A stretch of DNA of 64,000 nucleotides from Aurantibacillus circumpalustris (lineage in GTDB: Bacteria > Bacteroidota > Bacteroidia > B-17B0 > Aurantibacillaceae): the NCBI RefSeq assembly GCF_029625215.1, contig NZ_CP121197.1, forward strand, positions 1-64,000, in the 5' to 3' direction. The notes beneath the pieces were generated by a model. It had not been told where the DNA came from. It made no database searches and was given only the letters and a program-made list of their open reading frames with translations. Each line of letters begins with the position of its first letter. Positions within the stretch are counted from its first letter, which is position 1. Shown in pieces: positions 8,455 to 17,200 of this stretch. The position numbers were made by a program, and so were the translations under genes.

Positions 8455-9630
8455 TTATCTGTGACCTGAACGCCCGCCACCTCCGTTGTTTCGTCCACCG
8501 CCAGACTTGCCACCAGTTCCGCCTGATTTTCCAGAGCCACCGCCACCTGAGCGTGGAGTGCTGTTGACTTTAGTTCCGCCATTATTACTCTGCGATTTAT
8601 TTTGTCCGGAGTTTCTATGATCAGAATTTCTACTTTTTTCATTTGTATTTTGTTGTGAACGCGTATTACTTTTCTCTCCCTTATTACCTCGTGTTCTGTT
8701 ATCGTTATTATTCGTGTTGCGCGGAGAATTGCGGTCACTTCCACTAGAGTTTGAATTCGAATTTCTCGGTTGTGTGTTTCTATTATGTGATTCTTTATTT
8801 CCTTGATCACGTGAAGTGTTAGCACGATTATGTGTGGCAGTATTACGGCGTCCGTAATGCGGCGCGGTTTTTTGAACGTAGCCTGAACTTACGCGTTTTC
8901 CATGATAATAATTGTGAACATGTGGAAATGCATAATGATGTCTGCGATATCCATAAAAACCATAATTATAACCGTAAAAACCTCTGTGATAAACTCTCCA
9001 ACCGTAAGGACTCCAAGGGTAATACCAGCCGGGGTAATAACCCCAGTACCAAGGAGAAACCCAGTACGAATAACTTGGAGAATACAAATAAGAAACGCTT
9101 GGCCATCCCCAAACATTTATCATCACATGGGTTGACGAATTATCTGTTTCATAAACATCATCGTTCGCGACTTTATTTTTTTTAGAAGCCGCGTCATTCA
9201 GAGGTGCTTGATCTGCGGGTTCAATGATATAGTCTTTACCATATAAAGTTTCATCGCCGACTATTTGAACGTGCGCGGTGTTATTGTCCTTTTTTACAAC
9301 TTCAATTACAGCCACGTCTTGTGATTCTGATTTACTCACAGGATCTTGTATAACGATGGAGTGAAAATCATCTTTGCCATAATCGACCACTCTTAAATAA
9401 TCTACTTGATTATCACCATTAAGGTCGAGGTTGTTTATTTTGTTATCTGCAGAGTTTAGTCGTTTTTCAAAATCTTCGATAGAAGCTGATTGTTTAAAAA
9501 TGCTGAGCACGGCATTAAGGTCAAGATTATCACCAGGCATTCCTAAAGAATCACTTTGAGAATACATTGAAGCTGTTAAAAGCATTATTGCGGCTAAAGT
9601 TTTCATTTTTCTACTATTTTCCATAACCAA
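8455..9630 (-). CDS. Secreted protein with Tyr/Trp/Pro-rich and Gly/Ser/Asn-rich low-complexity tail
   Basis: 391 residues. A signal peptide starts best at residue 9 (9606; MKTLAAIMLLTASMYSQ); the longer start at 9630 adds eight residues. The N-terminal third is an ordered domain containing an EF-hand-like loop DLNGDNQVDYLRVVDYG and the segment DVAVIEVVKKDNNTAHVQIVGDE. It is followed by a Tyr/Trp/Pro-rich stretch (WYWGYYPGWYYPWSPYG) and a C-terminal 150 residues dominated by Asn, Arg, Ser and Gly, ending in Gly-Gly-Gly runs. The low-complexity DNA produces long open frames on both strands, which I treat as shadows. Exported; function unknown. Confidence 0.75.
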   Translation of the reverse strand: MVMENSRKMKTLAAIMLLTASMYSQSDSLGMPGDNLDLNAVLSIFKQSASIEDFEKRLNSADNKINNLDLNGDNQVDYLRVVDYGKDDFHSIVIQDPVSKSESQDVAVIEVVKKDNNTAHVQIVGDETLYGKDYIIEPADQAPLNDAASKKNKVANDDVYETDNSSTHVMINVWGWPSVSYLYSPSYSYWVSPWYWGYYPGWYYPWSPYGWRVYHRGFYGYNYGFYGYRRHHYAFPHVHNYYHGKRVSSGYVQKTAPHYGRRNTATHNRANTSRDQGNKESHNRNTQPRNSNSNSSGSDRNSPRNTNNNDNRTRGNKGEKSNTRSQQNTNEKSRNSDHRNSGQNKSQSNNGGTKVNSTPRSGGGGSGKSGGTGGKSGGGRNNGGGGRSGHR

Positions 9631-9779
9631 TTTTGTTTAATGAATATTAATTCAAATAATTCAATCTGAATATTCGACAAAAGAAAGAAGTTTCCTTCAT
9701 TACCGAATTTATACAATTAGACGCAAAGGAAATGCCAAGGTTTAGACACGTTTTGTTATAATAAGTTAATTCAAGGAGT

Positions 9780-11903
9780 TTACACACGAACACCGATAAG
9801 GCAAACATCGTCTACCTGCTCAAGATCGCCTTTCCAGGATTCAAAACTCGCATTCAGTTTTTCCTTCTGAATATCGAGAGGATCGCTGCTAACAGAGAGT
9901 AAAAGATCTGATAATTTTTTATACATAAATTTTTTTCCTTTTATGCCCCCAAATTGATCAGCGAAGCCATCGGTAAATGTATAAATAGTATCTCCCTTTT
10001 GGAGTGCAATTTCATTGTGCGTAAAAGGAATGCTATCATCGTGTCCTTTGCCAACTGGCATTTTATCTGCCTTGCATGTTAATATTTCCCCTTTACGAAT
10101 AATATAAAACGCGTTATTTGCAGACGCATACTCCAGCTTCATTTCCTTTAAGTTTAATTTGCACAAAACTGCATCCATACCATCTTTACTTTCTTGCTCA
10201 TGTCCTTTAGGATTTAGAACCTTTATTATTTCGCTACGCACATTATTCAGAATGAGGTCTGGTCGCTCAATTTTATTTTCATTTACAATTTGACTTAACT
10301 TGCTTATGTTAAGAAGACTCATAAATGCGCCAGGTACCCCATGTCCCGTGCAATCAGCGGTTATGTAAACAAATCCAGATGGTGTAGATGCTGCCCAATA
10401 AAAGTCACCGCTTACAACGTCTTTTGGTTTAAAAAGAACGAAGTGTTGGGGTAAATGAGCACTCAACATATTGTCGCTTGCCAAAAGTGCAAACTGTATA
10501 CGTTTCGCATAGTGAATACTGTCTAAAATTTCTTTTTGCTTTTCGTCTACTAAAATTTTTTGTTGGTTAATAAGGATCTTTTGTTTTTTTGTTTTTTGCA
10601 ATTGAGAAAATACAATAGCAAGAAATAAGATAACCACAAGCATACCAAAAACAACAGTCCAAATAATTAGTTTTTGTTTTTGACTTTTTTCCTGAGCAAG
10701 GCTTCTTTCTCTCATTTGTTGCTCCTTCAGAACTGCTTCCTTTTTTTCAAACTCATATTTGAATTGGGATTTTAAAGCCGACTTTTTTGTTTCTAAATTA
10801 TTTATACTATCGCGCATTTGAACATACAATTCAAACATTGCTAAAGCCTCTTTATGTTGTTTTGTTTCATAATATGTGTTTTTTAACGACAAAGCCGCAT
10901 CGCGAATAATAAAAGGGAAACCCAACCCTTCACCTAACTTAAGGGCCTTATTAGAAAGTTCAATGGCTTTGTCATATTTTTTTTGTTTAAAATAAATGTT
11001 GGCTAAATTATTATATGAAAAAGCCATGCCTTTTTTATCACCAATTTCTTCTCTAATTTTTAAACTTGCTGAATAATAAGCATAGGCCGTATCAATTTTT
11101 CCTTGATTAAGAAAGATAAATCCAAGGTTATTAAGATCATAAGCCAATCCTACCTTATCGTCCAAAGTTTCGTGAATTCGTTTTGTTCTTGTGCAGTACT
11201 TAATTGCGGTAGCGGTATCACCATCGCCTAAATAAATAAAGCCAATATTATTCAAAGAAGTTGCAATACCCATTTGATCTTTAATACCTTCACGAATACT
11301 TAGACTTTTTTTGTAGAATTCTAAAGCTTTCGAAATATCGCCTTGATTATCGTAAATGCCCGCAATGTTATTTAGTGAATTGGCAATACCCTCTTTATTA
11401 TTAATCTGTTCCTGAATCTTGAGGCTCTCAAGATTTGACACAAGCGCTTGCTCAATGCTTCCCTGATTAAAATAAATCATAGCAATATTATTTAATAATA
11501 AAGCCATTCCGGATTTGTCATTAAGAAGTTTTTTGCTCCCAAGACTTTTTTCATAATTGTCAAGCGCTTCTCCAATCCTGCCTTGCTGTTTCAAATAATA
11601 GCCGAGATTACTTTGTGCATCAGAAAGACATTTTAAGTATAAATTAAAAAAAAGTCCACTTTCCTTTTCAGACTTAAGATATTTCTCACAAATAACTATT
11701 AATGGTTCCGTGTATTTCGGTATATCTGCTATTTCACATTTTTCTGATAATTGATTTAGAATTTTTACGCTTGTTGTATCATCCAAATTTTTTGATAAAA
11801 CAGATTCCAATGAGTCGATAGTGCTCCTGAATTGCGATTGCAATGCGCCTTGGTACAACACATTCACTAAAACAATGAGAAGAAATTTATACCGGTGTAC
11901 CAT
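9780..11903 (-). CDS. TPR-repeat membrane protein with SpoIIE-type PP2C phosphatase domain
   Basis: 707 residues. A signal peptide or anchor (about 1-22) is followed by about seven tandem tetratricopeptide repeats (roughly 75-370, units such as GIANSLNNIAGIYDNQGDISKALEFYKKSLSIRE). A coiled coil and a transmembrane segment (LIIWTVVFGMLVVILFLAIV) come next, then a cytoplasmic SpoIIE/RsbU-like PP2C domain with the metal-site segments SGDFYWA, TADCTGHGVPGAFMS and FTDGFADQFGG. These proteins dephosphorylate Ser/Thr targets, usually anti-sigma-antagonist partners. No such partner is adjacent. The layout suggests a signal passed from the periplasmic TPR region to the phosphatase. Confidence 0.88.
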   Translation of the reverse strand: MVHRYKFLLIVLVNVLYQGALQSQFRSTIDSLESVLSKNLDDTTSVKILNQLSEKCEIADIPKYTEPLIVICEKYLKSEKESGLFFNLYLKCLSDAQSNLGYYLKQQGRIGEALDNYEKSLGSKKLLNDKSGMALLLNNIAMIYFNQGSIEQALVSNLESLKIQEQINNKEGIANSLNNIAGIYDNQGDISKALEFYKKSLSIREGIKDQMGIATSLNNIGFIYLGDGDTATAIKYCTRTKRIHETLDDKVGLAYDLNNLGFIFLNQGKIDTAYAYYSASLKIREEIGDKKGMAFSYNNLANIYFKQKKYDKAIELSNKALKLGEGLGFPFIIRDAALSLKNTYYETKQHKEALAMFELYVQMRDSINNLETKKSALKSQFKYEFEKKEAVLKEQQMRERSLAQEKSQKQKLIIWTVVFGMLVVILFLAIVFSQLQKTKKQKILINQQKILVDEKQKEILDSIHYAKRIQFALLASDNMLSAHLPQHFVLFKPKDVVSGDFYWAASTPSGFVYITADCTGHGVPGAFMSLLNISKLSQIVNENKIERPDLILNNVRSEIIKVLNPKGHEQESKDGMDAVLCKLNLKEMKLEYASANNAFYIIRKGEILTCKADKMPVGKGHDDSIPFTHNEIALQKGDTIYTFTDGFADQFGGIKGKKFMYKKLSDLLLSVSSDPLDIQKEKLNASFESWKGDLEQVDDVCLIGVRV

Positions 11904-12043
11904 TGTAGATTCTTATTAAATCAAGTACGTGATTAATCAAAAAAACGCTTCGAAAATTAAATGTACAAAAAAACCTAGAGCATTACCAATTATCTGGCAG
12001 ACATTTGTAATTGAATGTTACGTATTTTTATGATAAAAAAGAG

Positions 12044-12051
12044 TAATTTTG
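12044..12051 (+). promoter_or_regulatory. Candidate -7 box upstream of the epimerase gene
   Basis: TAATTTTG matches TAnnTTTG and lies 48 bp before the ATG at 12100. No well-spaced -33 element was found, so this is tentative. Confidence 0.3.
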
Positions 12052-12099
12052 TTTTCCGAAAATTTTTCATTTCTGGGGAATACGTGAGAATAAAACTAT

Positions 12100-13089
12100 A
12101 TGCCGTACACTAAAATTAGTCATACAAAAGTGCTTGTTACCGGCGGTGCTGGTTTCATAGGATCGAATCTGTGTGATGATCTTTTACAAAATAAAAATCA
12201 AGTTATTTGTTTAGATAATTTTTCGACTGGTAAAAAAGAAAATATTGAAAAATTTTTAAGGGATAAAAATTTCAAATTAATTACTGGTGACATTCGTAAT
12301 CTGGATGATTGTCGGAAAGCGGTTGAGGGAGTTGAAATTGTATTACAACAAGCAGCTCTTGGCTCAGTTCCTAGATCGCTTAACGATCCTATAACTACAA
12401 ACGAAGTAAATGTAGGTGGTTTTTTAAATATGCTTGTTGCGGCGCGTGACGCCAAAGTAAAACGATTTGTGTACGCGGCTAGTTCGTCTACTTATGGAGA
12501 TTCCACTGTACTTCCAAAAACGGAAGATGTGATTGGTAAACCTTTGTCGCCTTATGCGGTTACAAAATATGTAAACGAATTGTATGCCCATGTTTTTGGT
12601 TTAAATTATGGCATGCAATTAATTGGCTTGCGTTATTTTAATGTCTACGGCCGTAACCAAGATCCAGATGGCGCATATGCAGCAGCGATACCGAAATTTA
12701 CAAAGTCGTTAATAGAATATAAATCACCTTTAATTAATGGAAACGGCACTAATTCAAGAGATTTTACATACATCGACAATGTGATTCAGATGAATCATTT
12801 GGCAGCACTTACGCAAAACACGGAAGCTATCGGACAAGTATTTAATACGGCTGTTGGTGAGCGTGCAGATTTAAACCAACTCGTTTCGCTTTTAAAACAG
12901 TATTTATCTAACTACGATTCTAAAATTGCGGATGTTGAAATTACTCATGGACCAGAACGTGCAGGAGATATTCCACACTCATTAGCATCTATTGAAAAAG
13001 CTGAACGATTATTACGCTATATACCAAGTCATAATTTAGAGCAAGGTTTAAAAGAAGCGGTAGATTGGTACTGGAAAAATTTAAAGTAA
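12100..13089 (+). CDS. UDP-N-acetylglucosamine 4-epimerase-like SDR (WbpP/TviC type)
   Basis: Extended short-chain dehydrogenase acting on nucleotide sugars. The 329 residues have the NAD motif GGAGFIG (15-21), a Ser-rich strand AASSSTYGDS with catalytic-region Ser128-130, and YxxxK as Y152-A-V-T-K156. The segments LRYFNVYGRNQDPDGAYAAA and NGNGTNSRDFTYIDNV are typical of epimerases of the WbpP/TviC group, which interconvert UDP-GlcNAc and UDP-GalNAc (or the uronic acids) for surface polysaccharide. It stands alone rather than in a polysaccharide locus, so the exact substrate is inferred from family resemblance only. Confidence 0.85.
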   Translation: MPYTKISHTKVLVTGGAGFIGSNLCDDLLQNKNQVICLDNFSTGKKENIEKFLRDKNFKLITGDIRNLDDCRKAVEGVEIVLQQAALGSVPRSLNDPITTNEVNVGGFLNMLVAARDAKVKRFVYAASSSTYGDSTVLPKTEDVIGKPLSPYAVTKYVNELYAHVFGLNYGMQLIGLRYFNVYGRNQDPDGAYAAAIPKFTKSLIEYKSPLINGNGTNSRDFTYIDNVIQMNHLAALTQNTEAIGQVFNTAVGERADLNQLVSLLKQYLSNYDSKIADVEITHGPERAGDIPHSLASIEKAERLLRYIPSHNLEQGLKEAVDWYWKNLK

Positions 13090-13155
13090 TACACTCATTT
13101 TTTTGGCCACCAATTTCACGAATAATACTAATTAGATTAGTGTAATTAATAGTTT

Positions 13156-14154
13156 CTACATCAATATATCATTAGTTGGTGTTAAAGGAGAAGGGAGATT
13201 TTTTTCGTCGAGCATATCTCTTAAATCAATTTCAATTGTCCTACTAATGCTACTGATGGGTACATCATTCGCTCCTCCTTCAAAAGGATTCTCAGTAGCC
13301 TCTCCAATGCGCTCCATCACATGAAACACCCAGCCGACAATTACTGAACACGGAACTGTTGCCCAAATAAAAGCTTCACCAATACTAGCTGACATTTTAC
13401 CAAACTCTTGTAAAATACCAAAAGGGAGCATTGCTATAAACAAACGAACAAACATTTGATTGATGGTTGCGAATTGTCGTGGATAAGGAAAATTTTTAAT
13501 ACGCTCTGATTTGCCTTGATGATCGTATAATGTAACCAGTGTTTGTTCAAGTTCAATGAAGTCAAATTCAGAAAGTTTTCCGTCGTCCTTTAATCTGCTA
13601 AGGTGAGAAGACTGTAAACTTATTATTTGAGTGGCTCTGTTTTTCTTTCTAAGAATATAAGCGAGCTCATCTGGATTTAAAAATTTTTCCAATTCCGCTT
13701 CTATTTTTGTTTCATGTTCAGGTACATTATACAAACTACGAAATTCAACATTGCTTTTTAAATGCATGTTTTCCCAAACTCGAGGTTCGCGCATCTGATA
13801 CCTAAGCGCTGTGAGCCATGCAATATGTCGGTAATAAAGAGTTCTAATTTCTTCTTTGTCTGACTTAACCATGTCTTTTGTTAAGATGCCCCATGCTCTA
13901 CTTGTATTAATAATAGCGCCCCATATTTGTCTTGCTTCCCATAAACGATTGTATGTTTGTGTATTTTTAAAACCAACCAAAAAAGCAGCAGCAGTTCCTA
14001 TTAATGCAATAGCCACCCAAGGAATAACCAACCATTTGATATCAAAGAAATAATACAGTGAAGTTGGAATCAACGAAATAATAATAAAGAAATAGAGATC
14101 TCTTCTCGTCCAAAAAACAACTTGTTTTAGTGTAAATCTTCTTCCTGAATGCAT
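13156..14154 (-). CDS. Bestrophin-family channel protein
   Basis: 332 residues with the bacterial bestrophin (UPF0187, YneE-like) pattern. The N-terminal GRRFTLKQVVFWTRRDLYFF is followed by two closely spaced membrane helices (FIIISLIPTSLYYFFDI and VIPWVAIALIGTAAAFLVGF), the signature NTQTYNRLWEARQIWGAIIN, a long helical cytoplasmic region, and a second pair of membrane helices ending near ATVPCSVIVGWVFHVMERIGEATENPFEGGANDVP. Bacterial bestrophins form pentameric ion channels. It is convergent with the epimerase gene. Ion selectivity cannot be told. Confidence 0.88.
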   Translation of the reverse strand: MHSGRRFTLKQVVFWTRRDLYFFIIISLIPTSLYYFFDIKWLVIPWVAIALIGTAAAFLVGFKNTQTYNRLWEARQIWGAIINTSRAWGILTKDMVKSDKEEIRTLYYRHIAWLTALRYQMREPRVWENMHLKSNVEFRSLYNVPEHETKIEAELEKFLNPDELAYILRKKNRATQIISLQSSHLSRLKDDGKLSEFDFIELEQTLVTLYDHQGKSERIKNFPYPRQFATINQMFVRLFIAMLPFGILQEFGKMSASIGEAFIWATVPCSVIVGWVFHVMERIGEATENPFEGGANDVPISSISRTIEIDLRDMLDEKNLPSPLTPTNDILM

Positions 14155-14240
14155 AGCTTAAAATTTGTTTTAGAAAAATACAAAGTATATTTAAGCATAA
14201 CAAATTAGGACTCTTGACAACAACAATATTTTCTTTGATA

Positions 14241-17200
14241 CTATTGAATCAAAACTCTAAAATTAGCTGTTGTATTCTTGTGACTAACTCTTACAAAATA
14301 AATTCCCTTTGCAGCGTTTGAAATATCAATTATCTCGGAAGAAGCTGCGCTGGTAATTTGTTTGAATAATGCGCCTTGTGCATCCAGAATAAAAATTTCC
14401 TTTTCACCTTCAATGTCAAATTTAGTTGTTAGGATTCCGTTTGACGGATTTGGAAAAACTGTAATCATTTCACTTAGAAGTACATTATTACTAATGCTAG
14501 CACATGGATTAACTATTACACTCAAAGTTTTTGAATTGATACAATTATTAAGATCCTTACCAGTAATCGTATAAGAAGTTGATGCGTTTGGCGAAAGTGA
14601 AGGTGTTGCAGTGGTCAAATTTCCAGGTTTCCAGGTATAGGTATTTGCACCAGTAGCTGCAAAATTAATAATTTCTCCTTCACACATAACTGGGTTTGTA
14701 GGAGTGGTAGTAATAAGCGGCAAATCATAAACCGTTAGCGAAACGGTTTGTGATGAAAAACAACCTTGAATATTTGATCCGGTAACAGTATACACACTAT
14801 TAGCTATTGCGGTTACTGTTGCAATAGATCCTTGATCACCAGAACTCCATGTGTATGTATTAGCTCCCACAGCAGCAAAACTTACAGTAGATGTAGCACA
14901 AACAGATTCTGACGCCGGACTTGCAGCTATTATTGGTAAAGATTTTGTTGTTACTGCAAGCGTTGCTGTGGATGAACATCCGGTTAAGTTTGTACCTGTA
15001 ATAGTATAAACAGAATTTGAAGGCGGGTGAACTGTTTCTGTAGACAACGAAGAACCAGAGCTCCATGAGTAATTATCTGCACCATTGGCTGTAAAACTTG
15101 CGGCAGTTAATGCGCAAACTGTGGCAGTATTTGGAATTACCGTTATTGTAGGTAATGGATTTGAAACAATGTTCACACTAGCACTAACAATTGGACAAGG
15201 ACCTGTTTGATCAAAAACAGTATATACACTATTTGTTAAAGGTGTAACTACTACATTACTTCCTATTGCGCTCGTGCTCCAAAAATAATTCGATCCACCT
15301 AAAGCAGTTAGAGTTGCTGAATTCCCTGCACAAACAGCATTTGGAGTTGAAACAATTGAAATTGTTGGGATCGGAATTACATTTAAAGTTCCACTCGTAC
15401 TCGCTGAACAAGTTCCTGATGCAACCTTAACTGTATAAATAGAATTAGCAGTGGGTGATGCAAGAACTGTGGAACCACTTGCGGAAGATAGATTGCTTGA
15501 AGGTGTCCATGTATATGTTCCTGGCATTTGTCCTCTCAGTATAAAATCAGGCCTTACGAGATTAGAAGGCTCATTGGTAGTTGTAGCCGCTGCAATAGTT
15601 GAAAACGAAACACCATCGGCAACATATATCATTGTGCTTTGAAAAGTTGTAGGACTATTGTATGAAATAACCGCATCTTGTTGTGCTCCTGTAATATTAT
15701 TAGAGAAAACAGTTTCAACAATCACGTTACTTACTCCATCCCATACAAATGTTGGAGAAAAACCATGAATGTTATAACCCACACTTGGTGTGTAATTTGA
15801 AGAGGCTGAAACAATGGTAAGTCCTGTTTGAAAAGTTGCGGCAAGTGATGTTAAACTTGTATGTCCCAAACTTAACCTAAAATTTTCACAACTAAACATT
15901 GATAAACCCCAATTAGTGCCTAATGATGCAACAGGAAATTCGATACCTGTTAAAGGGCCAGCAACAAGTCCTGCGGTGCTTAATTCACTTGCAAGAATTA
16001 GGAATTGCATTTTTTGTCCACCCCAATAAACAGAATACGGAGCAGGATAAGTTGTAGCGCTGTTCTGATTGGTATTTGGCGTAAAACTTATGCTTCCACC
16101 CGGGACATTTCCCCCAGTAACGCTCAAACTTTGAGACCCTCCTACACAAATCAACGTTGACGATGGTGTAAGTGTAAGAGTTGTAGGAGTTGCCTTAACA
16201 GTAACACTAACAATAGCTGGCGCCGAAGTACAACCATTTACTATAGACGTAAAACTATAATTTCCAGAAGCATCAATAGATGCGTTCGTAATGACAGTGT
16301 TTTGAGTAGTTGTAGAAAATCCATTTGGACCATTCCAAGCAAAATTGGTCGCCGTGCCTGGTGCACCTGAAAGACTTATACTTTGCGTGCTACAAATAAC
16401 ACTGGTTGTAGTAGATGCTGTAACACTCGGGGTTGTATTTACTGTTAGTGTTACTTCATTCGAAGCTGTAATTAAAGTGTTATTACAGATTGTACTTAAT
16501 ATAACATAGTACACTCCTGAAGTAAGTACGCCACTGGTGTAAGTTGGACTCGTAGCTCCCGAACCACCTGTAATATTTGCGTAAGGTCCTCCCGCTGTTG
16601 CGCCGGCTTTCCATTGATAAGTTACCCCAAGACTATAATTACCCACTGAAGTAGTTGCAGCAACCGTTTGACCTGTACATGCAGTTCCCGAACCCGAGGT
16701 AATTGTTGCGGCTGGTGCCGAACTGCAAGGAAGTAATACCGCATCTATTTCATCAGCACCAATATCTGGTGCCAGTGCTCCACCATTTGTTGAGCCTGAA
16801 GGCCCTGGTCTGTTTTGCCCATCAATATCATTCGTTAAACCACTGATAATTTGTCCACCCGATTCAATTTGAGTTGGAGTTACTCCAAAATTTAGATGTA
16901 AATTACTCACCGAATTAACATAGGTAACTGGAATTCCTGAGAGGCTATGGACATCTCCGCCCGTTGCGGTTTTCCAATCACTGAATGTTTTTGCAACTGT
17001 CCACCAACCAATATTTGTGGAATTTGCGTTTAAAACATTATTGTCTGATGTTGTGATGGACCAACCTTGTGTGCTCGCCGTTAGTCCATAATTATTTCCG
17101 ATGGCACAATGTGGGCCTGTTCCCCCTGTTCTTGAATTTGTAATAAGATTATTTCTAAAATAAATTGGTGCTGTTCTGCTGGTAGCTGTAAAATCTCCAC

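Noticed and set aside
8415-8825. A 136-codon minus-strand frame overlapping the Gly/Asn-rich tail of the 8455-9630 gene
   Set aside because: It overlaps the longer frame that has a signal peptide and an ordered domain; low-complexity DNA keeps several frames open.
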